A DNA stretch of 64,000 nt from Propionimicrobium sp963511305 (lineage in GTDB: Bacteria > Actinomycetota > Actinomycetes > Propionibacteriales > Propionibacteriaceae). This document shows, piece after piece, positions 29,244 to 38,311 of this stretch; the stretch's first letter is position 1, and each line of letters starts with the position of its first letter. The position numbers and the translations under genes are program-made. The notes beneath the pieces are model-generated. The model searched no databases. It had not been told where the DNA came from and worked only from the letters and a program-made list of their open reading frames with translations. The stretch lies in contig CAUPIJ010000001.1 of the NCBI GenBank assembly GCA_963511305.1, forward strand, positions 62,001 through 126,000, written 5' to 3'.

Positions 29244-29687
29244 TTATTTCTCCTCAGTTTCAGTTTTCTCAACGAAGTCCGGCGCATCGGCTGGCTTGTC
29301 GGCCTCTTCTGCGGGATCTTCGTAAAGCTCCTCGATTTCAGCTTCCTCGACCGCGGGCTCCTCTGCGAAACTTGCCGTGTCGATGGCATCGAAGCCCTCT
29401 ATCGGGTCAATCTGATCGTCGAACTGAAATTCCTCTTCGCCCTCTGCAACCTTGCGTACCATCGTCTGCTTGAGAACCGGAACGTCGACGCCAGGAGCAT
29501 ATTCGACGATGAGTTGCCTATCGCCAACCTCGCGGACGGTGCAGTAAACGCCAGACTGCAGCAGGACGCGGTCGCCCGGCTGTACAGCAGCCAGCTGCAT
29601 CTGCTGCTCTTTCAGTTGCTTGCGCTGGGGGCGGCTCATCAGCCACATCAGGCCGATACCGACAGCCAAAATAAGAAGAAGAGACAT
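29244..29687 (-). CDS. yajC: Preprotein translocase subunit YajC with long acidic tail
   Basis: Small accessory protein of the SecDF complex. It has 147 residues. A membrane helix at residues 1-18 (LLLILAVGIGLMWLM) is followed by SRPQRKQLKEQQ and the core ending around residue 80 (GDRVLLQSGVYCTVREVGD). The last 66 residues are an acidic, probably disordered extension with 28 Asp/Glu and 3 Lys. The E. coli protein is about 110 residues and lacks this tail. It starts the yajC-secD-secF-apt-rel block, 85 bp after ruvB. Confidence 0.94.
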   Translation of the reverse strand: MSLLLILAVGIGLMWLMSRPQRKQLKEQQMQLAAVQPGDRVLLQSGVYCTVREVGDRQLIVEYAPGVDVPVLKQTMVRKVAEGEEEFQFDDQIDPIEGFDAIDTASFAEEPAVEEAEIEELYEDPAEEADKPADAPDFVEKTETEEK

Positions 29688-29772
29688 ACTTTCCTAACCA
29701 ATCACTTTCAAACTCTTGGCAGTTTAGCCGTAATCATCTAAAAACTGGATATTTACATATCTTGGCGAGCAA

Positions 29773-30840
29773 CTAATCGAACAAGTTTGGCTCGCTCGGC
29801 GCCACCAAACCCAGATGTGCCCAGCCCTCCGCAGTGGACACCCTGCCGCGTGGCGTGCGCATCAGGAAGCCGGATCTGACCAGAAATGGCTCGGCCACCT
29901 CAGAAATCGTGTCGGCCTCCTCGCCCACCGCGATGGCCAGTGTCGATAGGCCGACCGGGCCACCACCGAACTTGGTGCAGATCGCATCCAGCACCTGGCG
30001 GTCTAGCTTGTCCAGGCCCAGGGAGTCGACCTCGTAGAGCTCCAGTGTCGCGACCGTGGTCTGCTCTGTGATCTTCCCGCCATTCTTGACCTGCGCGTAG
30101 TCGCGGACTCGCCGCAACAGACGGTTGGCGATTCGTGGCGTTCCCCTGGATCGGCGGGAGATCTCGGCGGCAGGAGACTCGCCCAGCTGAATGTTCAGCT
30201 TGTCTGCAGACCGCAGGATAATGCCGGTCAAATCGTCCTCATCGTAGAAGTCCAGCTGCGCGGTAAATCCGAACCGATCTCGGAGTGGCCCTGGCAGCAA
30301 TCCAGATCGCGTAGTGGCTCCGACTAAGGTAAACGGCGGTATTTCGAGCGGAATCGCCGTCGCGCCCGGCCCCTTTCCGACGACGACGTCAACCCGGAAA
30401 TCCTCCATCGCCAGGTAGAGCATCTCGGCGGCGGGGCGGCTGATTCGGTGAATCTCATCCATGAACAGCACCTCGCCGGCAACGAGGCTAGACAGGATTG
30501 CGGCCAAATCGCCGGAATGCTGGATCGCCGGGCCCGAGGTAATCCGAAGTGGCGCCGAGAGCTCGTTGGCGATGATCATGGCTAGCGTGGTCTTGCCCAG
30601 TCCGGGCGGGCCGGAAAGCAAGACGTGATCCGGTGCGGCCTGCCGGTGCTTCGCCGCTGCCAGCATCAGCCCTAGTTGGTCGGCGACCCTAGGCTGCCCC
30701 GAGAACTCCGCCAAAGTAGCCGGCCGTAGCGCACCGTCGATGGCCTTATCGTCCGCGTCGGCCTTCGGGCTGACGGCCGAACTCACCGTATCCTCGGTGA
30801 TGCCTAGCGATTCGGGATCTATCTGACCGGGAAGATTCAT
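29773..30840 (-). CDS. ruvB: Holliday junction DNA helicase RuvB
   Basis: Hexameric AAA+ motor that drives branch migration at Holliday junctions with RuvA. It has 355 residues. Walker A is GPPGLGKTT, Walker B FMDEIHRI, sensor GATTRSGLLPGPLRDRFG, and the C-terminal winged helix ends RGRVSTAEGWAHLG. RuvA lies 9 bp upstream and RuvC next, giving the full resolvasome operon. Confidence 0.98.
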   Translation of the reverse strand: MNLPGQIDPESLGITEDTVSSAVSPKADADDKAIDGALRPATLAEFSGQPRVADQLGLMLAAAKHRQAAPDHVLLSGPPGLGKTTLAMIIANELSAPLRITSGPAIQHSGDLAAILSSLVAGEVLFMDEIHRISRPAAEMLYLAMEDFRVDVVVGKGPGATAIPLEIPPFTLVGATTRSGLLPGPLRDRFGFTAQLDFYDEDDLTGIILRSADKLNIQLGESPAAEISRRSRGTPRIANRLLRRVRDYAQVKNGGKITEQTTVATLELYEVDSLGLDKLDRQVLDAICTKFGGGPVGLSTLAIAVGEEADTISEVAEPFLVRSGFLMRTPRGRVSTAEGWAHLGLVAPSEPNLFD

Positions 30841-30849
30841 CTAACTCAC

Positions 30850-31443
30850 CTACTTGGCCAGGCTCTGCAGCGCGGCCTTTAAAAGATCCGAGATGGAGGC
30901 TTCGGTTGCGGCTAGCTCGCTGACGTTATCGCAGGCAGCCTCCGCGACGCTTGCGGAATAACCGAGGCTGACCAGCGCGGCCGAGACCTGCATCCGCCAG
31001 TCGCTCGAGACACCGTCCGCGTCAGTAAGCGGCTCCACGCATAGCCTGGCGACCTTGTCTTTCAGCTCAAGAATAATTCGCTGTGCTCCTTTTCGACCGA
31101 TGCCCGGAACCGCAGTGATCGCCTTTTCGTCCTCGCTGGCTACGGCAGAAACAAACTTCTCCGGGGACATGGTGGCCAGCACGGCGAGAGCCGTCTTCGC
31201 ACCCACACCGGACGCCGTCTGCACTAACTCGAAAGTTTCGCGCTCGACCTTGTCGGCGAAACCGTAGAGAACGATTGCGTCCTCGCGAACCACCATGGTG
31301 GTATGAATGATTGCTTTTTCGCCCAACCGATGCTTAGCGCTGGTGCCAGGAGTGCAAAAAACTTGATAGCCGACTCCCCCGACGTCTATGACGAGAAAAT
31401 TTAAGGTCTTCTCGACTACCTCGCCGTAAAGACGCGAAATCAT
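30850..31443 (-). CDS. ruvA: Holliday junction DNA helicase subunit RuvA
   Basis: Binds four-way junctions and loads RuvB. It has 197 residues. The OB domain starts MISRLYGEVVEK, two helix-hairpin-helix motifs follow (TASGVGAKTALAVLATM and TAVPGIGRKGAQRIILELKDK), and the C-terminal UBA-like domain contacts RuvB (ALVSLGYSASVAEAA). The ATG has AAAGGAG upstream. Confidence 0.97.
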   Translation of the reverse strand: MISRLYGEVVEKTLNFLVIDVGGVGYQVFCTPGTSAKHRLGEKAIIHTTMVVREDAIVLYGFADKVERETFELVQTASGVGAKTALAVLATMSPEKFVSAVASEDEKAITAVPGIGRKGAQRIILELKDKVARLCVEPLTDADGVSSDWRMQVSAALVSLGYSASVAEAACDNVSELAATEASISDLLKAALQSLAK

Positions 31444-31476
31444 CTGACTCCTTTTAACAACCTAAACTGCAGCCAT

Positions 31477-31998
31477 CTAGGCCTTGTATGTCTCGGCTCC
31501 CGTGGCACTAGCCAGTCTATTAGTCGCCGAGCCACGCCATAGGTGGCATATCGCCACGGCGACGGCATCCGCAGCATCAGCGGGCTGAGGCGGAGCGCCA
31601 AGGCCGAGAATCTTAGTGACCATGTTAGCCACCTGATCTTTGTTGGCTGAGCCCGAACCGCTGATCGCCGCCTTAACCTCGCTGGGCGTGTGATAAGCCA
31701 CAGGGATCTCCGCCTGGCCAGCGATCAACATCGCTAAACCGGCTGCCTGGGCGGTCTGAATGACCGTATTCAGGTTGTGCTGAGAGAAAACCCGCTCGAC
31801 TGCCATCTGTTCTGGCTTCGTCTGAGTGACCCACTTGCGAAGGTCATCATGGATTCTCAGCAGCCGTTTAGAGATATCGGCCTCAGGGCTAGTTTTAATC
31901 ACCCCGACTGCAACGAGCCTTGGCCGTTGACCGGGCTGAGCCTCGACTACGCCAACACCGCAGCGAGTCAGGCCCGGGTCAACTCCAAGCACGCGCAT
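31477..31998 (-). CDS. ruvC: Crossover junction endodeoxyribonuclease RuvC
   Basis: Resolves Holliday junctions by symmetric cutting. It has 173 residues. The acidic catalytic residues are visible as Asp7 (GVDPGLTRCGVG), the Glu in MAVERVFSQHN, and the Asp pair in DAADAVAVAICH. It lies 2 bp after the yebC-family gene and 33 bp before ruvA. Confidence 0.97.
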   Translation of the reverse strand: MRVLGVDPGLTRCGVGVVEAQPGQRPRLVAVGVIKTSPEADISKRLLRIHDDLRKWVTQTKPEQMAVERVFSQHNLNTVIQTAQAAGLAMLIAGQAEIPVAYHTPSEVKAAISGSGSANKDQVANMVTKILGLGAPPQPADAADAVAVAICHLWRGSATNRLASATGAETYKA

Positions 31999-32000
31999 TA

Positions 32001-32798
32001 TTAGTCTTCGGCCTCCATAGCGGCACGAACCTCGTCGGACATGGCGCCGTTGTGGAAAACGTCCTGGACATCGTCGCAGTCTTCGAGAGCGTCGATGATG
32101 CGATCCAGCTTCTCGGCGTCCTTGACGCTTGTCAGGGTCTGATCGTAGCTGGCGACGAACTGGATCTCTGCCGACTCGTAGTCGTAGCCTGCGTCCTGCA
32201 CTGCCTTTCGGACCTCGACCATGTCGTTTGGATCGCTGATCAGCTCGAATACCTCGCCCTCATCAACGATGTCCTCGGCGTTCGTCTCGATGGTGGCTTC
32301 GAGAAGATCGTCCTCGGTGACCGTTCGGGTCAGGGTCTTGCGGCCCTCCTCGTACTCCTGGGACTTCGCGACGGTAACCACACCCTTGCGCTCGAAGAGG
32401 CGCTGCACGGAACCGCCGTCGGCTATGGTGCCGCCGTTGCGAGTAACGGCCACGCGAACGTCGGAGATCGAACGGTTACGGTTGTCGGTCAGGCAATCGA
32501 TCAGAATCGCCACGCCATCTGGGCCGTAGGCTTCGTAGATGATCGACTCGTAGCTGACCGCATCATCTCCCTCGCCGGAGCCTCGCTTTACAGCGCGATC
32601 GATGTTGTCGTTTGGAACGGAACTCTTCTTGGCCTTCTGGATGGCATCATAGAGGGCCGGGTTTCCGTCGGGATCACCGCCACCAACTCGAGCAGCTACT
32701 TCCACGTTCTTAATCAGCTTGGCGAAAAGTTTGCCGCGCTTAGCGTCGTTAGCTGCCTTCTTGTGCTTGGTTGTTGCCCATTTAGAGTGCCCAGCCAT
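32001..32798 (-). CDS. YebC/PmpR family DNA-binding / translation-related regulator
   Basis: A 265-residue YebC/PmpR-family (TACO1-like) protein. The N-terminal MAGHSKWATTKHKKAANDAKRGKLF is diagnostic, with a second hallmark YEAYGPDGVAILIDCLTDNRNRS. Older work describes these as transcriptional regulators; recent work links the family to translation of proline stretches. It is longer than the usual approximately 245 residues because of an acidic C-terminal end (DEVRAAMEAED). Placement before ruvC is the common arrangement. Confidence 0.95.
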   Translation of the reverse strand: MAGHSKWATTKHKKAANDAKRGKLFAKLIKNVEVAARVGGGDPDGNPALYDAIQKAKKSSVPNDNIDRAVKRGSGEGDDAVSYESIIYEAYGPDGVAILIDCLTDNRNRSISDVRVAVTRNGGTIADGGSVQRLFERKGVVTVAKSQEYEEGRKTLTRTVTEDDLLEATIETNAEDIVDEGEVFELISDPNDMVEVRKAVQDAGYDYESAEIQFVASYDQTLTSVKDAEKLDRIIDALEDCDDVQDVFHNGAMSDEVRAAMEAED

Positions 32799-32835
32799 CC
32801 TGGCCCCTTTCTATGTAAATGTCAGTTAATGATAA

Positions 32836-33861
32836 CTAGTCTGTAAAAACTGCGTCGTACAACACGACACGGTCGGCTGAAACATAGCCGAATTCAACGA
32901 AAAGTCTGGCGCTGCCACCCTCGGACTCGGTATCTACCCCGATTCCGGCGAAGTTAGCCCCGTTTTCCGCGAACGACTGGATCGACTTGCCGATCAGCAC
33001 GGCTCCCAGCCCCTTCCCCCTGGCATCGGGAACAACGCCGAGCATATCGGTCCAGCCCTCACGGATCTCTCTGTTTTCATCTATCAGCTGGGAGTTGAGG
33101 ACGTAGCCGACGATCCTGCCGCTTTCTTTCTCGATCACGACCCAAGACCAGTCTTTGCGGCACTCTGGTCGATTGACCAGGTTTTGCCAGCCTTCCTTGC
33201 CAACCGGCTTCGCTCCCCTACGGGTGCTGAATGCCAGGTTGTGCGCCTGACGGATTTCTTCGCTCAGCTCTTCGCTGTACGGCTCAACCGTGTAACCATC
33301 CGGCGCCGGATGAGACTGGGCCTCATCTCCCTCGCGTATTTCCCGATGCATATCGAAGAACCAGCGGCTCGGTTTTAGCGTCCGATCCTGCAGAATATCC
33401 TCCTGGATTCTCGAACCCTCGTCGACTGCGATGGTTACTTTCAGGCTCTCGAAGCGCTCGCCCTTCTCCAGCTGCTTCTCCTTGATGTGCTCGGCCCACA
33501 TTCTGGCCCTAGCGATCGACCACGTGACCAGGCGCTGGCCGATTTTGCGGTGCCGCCATGCCGGGTGAACGCCGATCTCCAGCCATACCGTTAGATTTGG
33601 CTGATCGGGTGGCGACGGGTGATTCCAGGAGTACGCAACGATGGTGCCGGCCTTATCGCGGCCGACCACGCAGTGCTGCTCGGCGTGGCTGTGGGGGGAC
33701 GCGTAGTCTTTGCGCATCTCGTCTAGACTGCGCTGAACCACGGGATCGTCAAAATATTCGATCGCTAGCCTCAGTTCGGCGAGCGAGGTTAGATCCTCTT
33801 CGCGTAAAAATTGCCAGTCCAGGCTGGGTTCGACAAATGCTTCAGCCCATGTTGAAGCCAT
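32836..33861 (-). CDS. Tandem GNAT-domain N-acetyltransferase
   Basis: A 341-residue protein built from two GNAT domains. The N-terminal domain (about residues 15-160) has the acetyl-CoA loop remnant HPAWRHRKIGQRLV; the C-terminal domain (about 195-341) has the better-kept VPDARGKGLGAVLIGKS. The tandem layout resembles mycothiol synthase MshD, but I do not see enough to call it MshD. It lies 8 bp after priA and 37 bp before the yebC-family gene, so it appears cotranscribed with histidine genes. The substrate is unknown. Confidence 0.85.
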   Translation of the reverse strand: MASTWAEAFVEPSLDWQFLREEDLTSLAELRLAIEYFDDPVVQRSLDEMRKDYASPHSHAEQHCVVGRDKAGTIVAYSWNHPSPPDQPNLTVWLEIGVHPAWRHRKIGQRLVTWSIARARMWAEHIKEKQLEKGERFESLKVTIAVDEGSRIQEDILQDRTLKPSRWFFDMHREIREGDEAQSHPAPDGYTVEPYSEELSEEIRQAHNLAFSTRRGAKPVGKEGWQNLVNRPECRKDWSWVVIEKESGRIVGYVLNSQLIDENREIREGWTDMLGVVPDARGKGLGAVLIGKSIQSFAENGANFAGIGVDTESEGGSARLFVEFGYVSADRVVLYDAVFTD

Positions 33862-33869
33862 TTACAGAA

Positions 33870-34622
33870 TCATCCCCTTGGATTAGCGGCAGCGATCAGT
33901 GCGTCTTCCAGCGTGAACTTACCCAGGTAGAGCGCGGTACCGATGATAGCGCCCTCAACGCCGATCGGAACCAGGCCAGCAAGTTGCCTGATCTGCTGAA
34001 GATCGGAGATGCCACCGCTAGCCACTACCTTCGCTTCGGTGTGCGCGCATACCGCGCCAAGCAGCTCTAGGTTTGGGCCGGTCAACATGCCGTCGCTGGT
34101 GACGTCGGTTACCACGTAGCGCCGGCAGCCGGCTTGATCCATCTTGGAGATGGTCTCGAAGAGATCGCCGCCCTCCCGGGTCCAGCCACGAGCGGCGAGT
34201 TTTGTGCCGCGCACGTCCAAGCCGATAGCGACCTGTTCGGGATACTTGCCGATGATCTTCTCGCACCACTCGGGATCTTCCAGCGCCGCAGTACTCACAT
34301 TGACGCGGGTAGCGCCTGCCTCGAGAGCGCGCTCCAGGGTTTCGTCATCGCGAATGCCGCCCGACATCTCGATTTTGATGTCCATCTGAGCAACGATGTC
34401 GGCCAGAATCTCCGCGTTGGAGCCACGACCGAAGGCCGCGTCGAGGTCGACGAGGTGAATCCATTGGGCGCCAGCGTCACGCCAGCGCTTTGCCGCCTCT
34501 AGCGGGTCGCCAAAGGTGCGCTCGGTGCCCGCGACACCTTGCACCAGTTGAACTGCGCCGCCGTCCTGAACATCCACTGCTGGCAGAAGTTCGAGGGACA
34601 AAGGATTCACGTTTTCACTCAT
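33870..34622 (-). CDS. priA: Phosphoribosyl isomerase A (PriA, dual HisA/TrpF)
   Basis: TIM-barrel isomerase of 250 residues. It converts ProFAR to PRFAR in histidine synthesis and, in actinobacteria, also isomerises phosphoribosylanthranilate in tryptophan synthesis. Catalytic aspartates are seen in LLPAVDVQDG and VTDVTSDGMLTGPN; the second half has VVASGGISDL. The Pri-type VVTDVT-DG-L-GPN segment and the absence of trpF next to trpCBA in this window favour the dual-function form. It begins 9 bp after hisH and has TAACCT 6 bp before its ATG. Confidence 0.93.
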   Translation of the reverse strand: MSENVNPLSLELLPAVDVQDGGAVQLVQGVAGTERTFGDPLEAAKRWRDAGAQWIHLVDLDAAFGRGSNAEILADIVAQMDIKIEMSGGIRDDETLERALEAGATRVNVSTAALEDPEWCEKIIGKYPEQVAIGLDVRGTKLAARGWTREGGDLFETISKMDQAGCRRYVVTDVTSDGMLTGPNLELLGAVCAHTEAKVVASGGISDLQQIRQLAGLVPIGVEGAIIGTALYLGKFTLEDALIAAANPRG

Positions 34623-34634
34623 ACTAAAAGGTTA
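34620..34634 (-). promoter_or_regulatory. Possible internal leaderless-type -10 before priA
   Basis: TAACCT (minus strand, 34629-34634) lies 6 bp before the priA ATG and overlaps the hisH stop. There is no Shine-Dalgarno sequence. It could give separate transcription of priA, which also serves tryptophan synthesis; chance is possible. Confidence 0.25.
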
Positions 34635-35258
34635 TCTTATGACCCAATTTTTAAGTAGAGCCCCGCCAATCTGGCCGGACTTCTCGGGGTGAAACTGAGT
34701 GCTCGTCACTGTGCCGTAATTAACCCCCGCGACGAATTCGTCACCACCATGGCTAGCGTAAATAACCTCGGCGCCCTCCGGAGTGCTGAGCTTGCCACCG
34801 CAGTATTTGTGCGCGGCGAAACTGTGCACAAAATAACACTTCTTGCCTACGATCTCGGCGAACATCTCGCCAGGGTTCTCGCCATAGACATCATTCCAGC
34901 CGACGTGCGGCAACCTGACCGCGCTCATCTTCTCGACTGCTCCGGGATAAACCCCAAGCCCCTGGCAGGTCTGGTTCTCGTAGCCTGCGCTAAACAAAAT
35001 CTGGTGTCCGACGCAGATGCCGAGCACGGGTTTTTGGGCGTCGATGAAACCGGCGATCAGCTCCAGGCCGCCGAGCTCGCGGATCCCGTCCATGCAGACG
35101 TTGAAGGAGCCTACGCCAGGCACAACCAGCGCGTCTAGCTTTTCCAGTTCACTCACGTTGGACGAGCAGACGACGTCTGCCCCCGCGTTGCTCAGAGCCC
35201 TACACGCAGATGCCAGATTTCCCGATCCGTAGTCGAATACGCCAACGGTTCGGCTCAA
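34632..35258 (-). CDS. hisH: Imidazole glycerol phosphate synthase glutaminase subunit
   Basis: Class I glutamine amidotransferase that supplies ammonia to HisF for IGP and AICAR formation. It has 208 residues. The nucleophile is the Cys in GICVGHQILF, and the His/Glu pair is in QFHPEKSGQ. It overlaps hisB by 4 bp. The partner subunit HisF, usually 1-2 genes away, is not in the window. Confidence 0.95.
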   Translation of the reverse strand: MSRTVGVFDYGSGNLASACRALSNAGADVVCSSNVSELEKLDALVVPGVGSFNVCMDGIRELGGLELIAGFIDAQKPVLGICVGHQILFSAGYENQTCQGLGVYPGAVEKMSAVRLPHVGWNDVYGENPGEMFAEIVGKKCYFVHSFAAHKYCGGKLSTPEGAEVIYASHGGDEFVAGVNYGTVTSTQFHPEKSGQIGGALLKNWVIR

Positions 35259-35863
35259 AGGAGACCCTTAGTTGATGGAATTCCGCTGACGCGCTCGTCC
35301 GGCTCTACTGCAGCGCGAAGCGCCCTAGCTAGGGCCTTGTACTCTGCCTCGACGATGTGGTGGGCGTCGCGACCTGCCAGCAGGCGGAGGTGGATGCAGA
35401 TACCGGCATTAAAGGCGATCGACTCGAAGACGTGATAGGTCATCGATCCCATGTAGTGCGGCTCAAGCCCTCCGATGCGAGCGTTGATCTGGCTTTCCGG
35501 CTCGCCGCTCAGAGATGCGTAGGCGCGGCCGGCGACGTCAACCACGCACTGAGCCAAGGCCTCGTCCAGGGGTACTATCGCGTCGCCGTAGCGCTTTATG
35601 CCACTCTTATCGCCGAGCGCCTGACGCAGTGCCTGGCCGATGGCGATCGCCGTGTCCTCGATGGTGTGGTGGCCGTCGATGTGGATATCGCCGGTGGTCT
35701 CGACCTCCATGTCGATCAACGAGTGCTTCGATAGGGCGGTCAGCATGTGATCGTAGAATCCAACGCCGGTGGAGATCTTCGATGAACCCGTGCCGTCGAG
35801 GTTGAGCTTGACATAAACCTTACTCTCGCTAGTTTCGCGAGAGACTTCGCCTATTCGATTCAT
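35255..35863 (-). CDS. hisB: Imidazoleglycerol-phosphate dehydratase
   Basis: Removes water from IGP to give imidazole acetol phosphate; a manganese enzyme. It has 202 residues, the monofunctional form without the histidinol phosphatase domain of E. coli. The duplicated metal motifs HHTIEDT and HHIVEAEYKALARALR are intact. Its start is 3 bp after hisC. Confidence 0.96.
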   Translation of the reverse strand: MNRIGEVSRETSESKVYVKLNLDGTGSSKISTGVGFYDHMLTALSKHSLIDMEVETTGDIHIDGHHTIEDTAIAIGQALRQALGDKSGIKRYGDAIVPLDEALAQCVVDVAGRAYASLSGEPESQINARIGGLEPHYMGSMTYHVFESIAFNAGICIHLRLLAGRDAHHIVEAEYKALARALRAAVEPDERVSGIPSTKGLL

Positions 35864-35866
35864 TGT

Positions 35867-36976
35867 TTAACCTTTCAAAACCGTTACCTCGTCGAGCACT
35901 TCTGAAAGCGCTTCCTGAAACTTAGCCATCTCGTCTGGGGTGCCCGCGTTAACCCTCAAGTATCCCTCCGGCCCGACCTCTCTGATCAAGACACCGCGAT
36001 CCACCATCTTCTGCCAGACCTGGTGACGATCCTCGAAGCGGCCGAACAGGCAGAAATTCGATTCGCTGGGCACCACCCGCAGGCCCTTGGCTCGCAGCCA
36101 ACCTTGCACACGCTGAATCGTCTCGCGAAGTTCCCCCACCTTGTTCAGCATCTCGTCCGCATTCTTGAGTGCCACCAGCGCGATGGCCTGCGACATGCTG
36201 GACAGGTGATACGGCAGACGCACGATCCGGCACGCGTCAACCACGCCCGGATTCGCTGCCAGATAGCCCAGGCGGCCGCCGGCTAGGGCGAACGCCTTGC
36301 TCATGGTTCGTACGACCACCAGACGCGGATACTTTGGCAGCAGCGCGATGGCCGAATCCAGCGGCTCAGCCGCGAACTCCAGGTAGGCCTCGTCCACGAT
36401 GACCATGCCGTCGAAACCCTCGCAGATCTCCTCGATGGTCTTCACTGGAGTGAGGGTGCCGGTCGGGTTATTCGGCGTCGTGATCATCAGCACGTCTGCC
36501 TTGTGCTCGGCAGCTGCAGCAAGCACGTCCTCACTGTCCAGACCGAAATCTTGTCTGCGAGGCACAGAGACGAAATTGGTGTGCGTGTTGCGGGCGTATT
36601 CGGGGTACATGGAATAGGTAGGCGAGAAGGTCAGCAGCGTGCGTCCTGGCCCGCCGAACGCGCCGAGCAGCTGCACCATGATTTCGTTACTGCCGTTGGC
36701 CACCCAGATGTTGCTCTCGTGGAGCTGGAAGCCTAGGTATTCGGCCAGCGCCTTGCGCAGCTCGATGGCCTCGCGGTCGGGATAGCGATCGATGGTTCGC
36801 GCCACCCTGTCCGCGGCTTCGGCCATCTGCCTGCGCACTCGAGAGCTGGGCGGGTACGGGTTTTCGTTGGTGTTCAGGCGCACCTCGACGTCCAGCTGCG
36901 GAGCGCCATAGGGCACCTCCCCCACTAATTCCTCTCGCAGCGGAAGATTCTCTAGCTGATTTTCCAAGTCACTCAT
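35867..36976 (-). CDS. hisC: Histidinol-phosphate aminotransferase
   Basis: PLP enzyme that transaminates imidazole acetol phosphate. It has 369 residues. The PLP lysine is in RTMSKAFALAGGRLGY; other fold type I signs are NPNNPTGT and VDEAYLEF. The ATG at 36976 overlaps the hisD stop by 8 bp. The frame is open for 30 more codons upstream, but these are arginine/serine-rich and lie within hisD, so they were rejected. Confidence 0.96.
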   Translation of the reverse strand: MSDLENQLENLPLREELVGEVPYGAPQLDVEVRLNTNENPYPPSSRVRRQMAEAADRVARTIDRYPDREAIELRKALAEYLGFQLHESNIWVANGSNEIMVQLLGAFGGPGRTLLTFSPTYSMYPEYARNTHTNFVSVPRRQDFGLDSEDVLAAAAEHKADVLMITTPNNPTGTLTPVKTIEEICEGFDGMVIVDEAYLEFAAEPLDSAIALLPKYPRLVVVRTMSKAFALAGGRLGYLAANPGVVDACRIVRLPYHLSSMSQAIALVALKNADEMLNKVGELRETIQRVQGWLRAKGLRVVPSESNFCLFGRFEDRHQVWQKMVDRGVLIREVGPEGYLRVNAGTPDEMAKFQEALSEVLDEVTVLKG

Positions 36977-38279
36977 CCTCCTGCATGCGGATCTCGATGG
37001 CGTGCGCGTGCCCCGGCAGGTGTTCTGCGTACGCGAAAGTCTGGATCCCCTCGCCGATCTCGGCAAGAGCCTGCTGGGTGTAGTTAATCACGTGTACCGA
37101 GCGCATGAAGCTGCGGACGTTCAGACCCGACGAATATCGGGACGCGCCGCCAGTCGGCAAGACGTGGGTGGATCCTGCCGAATAGTCACCCAGTGGAACC
37201 GGCGAGTAGGGGCCGACGAAAATCGCCCCAGCGTTGGTGATTTTATCGGCCACCTCAGCGGCGTTCTCGGTTTGGATTTCCAGGTGCTCGGCTCCATAAT
37301 CGTTCACCACGGCAACCCCCTGATCAAGATCACGAACAAGCACGATCGCGGACTGCTGTCCGGTCAGGGCCATCTTTAGCCGCTCCCTGGTATCCAGGCG
37401 CTCGACCTGCGTCGCAACCTCCTCATCCACCTTCTCGGCTAGCTCTAAGGAGTCCGTGACAAGCACGGACGCGGCCATCGGGTCGTGCTCTGCCTGGCTG
37501 ATTAGGTCAGCCGCGACGAATGCGGGATTGGCAGTGGCGTCGGCGAGAATTCCGATCTCGGTCGGCCCAGCCTCGGAGTCGATGCCGATGGCACCGCGCA
37601 GGTGACGCTTTGCGGCGACCACATAAATGTTACCCGGGCCAGTGACCAGATCCGCGCGAGGGCAAAGCCCCGAAACTCCGTAGGCGAACATCGCGATGGC
37701 CTGAGCACCACCGACCGCGTAGACCTCGTCCACACCAAGCAGAGCGCAAACTGCGAGCGTCGTCGGGTGCGGCAACCCGCCGAATTCCCTCTGCGGCGGC
37801 GTAGCGACAGCGAGCGAGTTGACACCGGCCACCTGGGCGGGAACCACGTTCATTAGAACGCTGGAAGCGAGCGGAGCCAGGCCACCGGGCACGTACAGCC
37901 CAACGCGACGAACGGGAATTAACTTGTCTGAAACCACGGCACCATAAGCCAGCTCTACTGTCTTGGCCGCTGCCTCTTTCTCCGCTTGTTCGCAGACCTC
38001 GCGGCGACGCTTGATCGCCTCTTCGATGGCCGCGCGCAACTCCGGATCTAGGCTAGCGAGAGCCTCGTCTAGCGCCTCCTTCGGCACCCTAAAATGCTCT
38101 GGAACCACGTGGTCGAATTGCTCACTGAACCGCTTTAACGCCTCGATGCCGTCCTTCTTAACGGCGTCGCAAATAGGCCGTACCGCGTCGAGGGCATGTT
38201 CGACATCGAACTGAGCCCTCGGAACAGCAAAGCTGTAGTCTTCCAGATCGCTAGAACGTAAATCGACAGTGGTTAGCAT
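36969..38279 (-). CDS. hisD: Histidinol dehydrogenase
   Basis: Zinc enzyme that oxidises histidinol to histidine in two NAD-dependent steps. It has 436 residues. Visible family segments are VGLYVPGGLAPLASSVLMNVVPAQVAGV, VTGPGNIYVVAAKRHL, AEHDPMAASVLVTDS and GAIFVGPYSPVPLGDYSAGSTHVLPTGG. It is the first gene of the his unit, with TAAGAT 7 bp before its ATG and no Shine-Dalgarno sequence. Confidence 0.97.
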   Translation of the reverse strand: MLTTVDLRSSDLEDYSFAVPRAQFDVEHALDAVRPICDAVKKDGIEALKRFSEQFDHVVPEHFRVPKEALDEALASLDPELRAAIEEAIKRRREVCEQAEKEAAAKTVELAYGAVVSDKLIPVRRVGLYVPGGLAPLASSVLMNVVPAQVAGVNSLAVATPPQREFGGLPHPTTLAVCALLGVDEVYAVGGAQAIAMFAYGVSGLCPRADLVTGPGNIYVVAAKRHLRGAIGIDSEAGPTEIGILADATANPAFVAADLISQAEHDPMAASVLVTDSLELAEKVDEEVATQVERLDTRERLKMALTGQQSAIVLVRDLDQGVAVVNDYGAEHLEIQTENAAEVADKITNAGAIFVGPYSPVPLGDYSAGSTHVLPTGGASRYSSGLNVRSFMRSVHVINYTQQALAEIGEGIQTFAYAEHLPGHAHAIEIRMQEDE

Positions 38280-38292
38280 GACTGAAATCTTA
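38277..38292 (-). promoter_or_regulatory. Leaderless-type -10 element of hisD
   Basis: TAAGAT (minus strand, 38287-38292) is 7 bp from the ATG at 38279. It heads a run of about fifteen genes without another clear terminator. A leader-peptide attenuator or T-box would not fit a leaderless start. Confidence 0.5.
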
Positions 38293-38311
38293 CGGCACTT
38301 AGCAAACTGGC

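Noticed and set aside
36977..37066. Thirty extra N-terminal codons of hisC
   Set aside because: They lie wholly inside hisD, are Arg/Ser-rich, and HisC homologues start at MSDLEN-type sequences.
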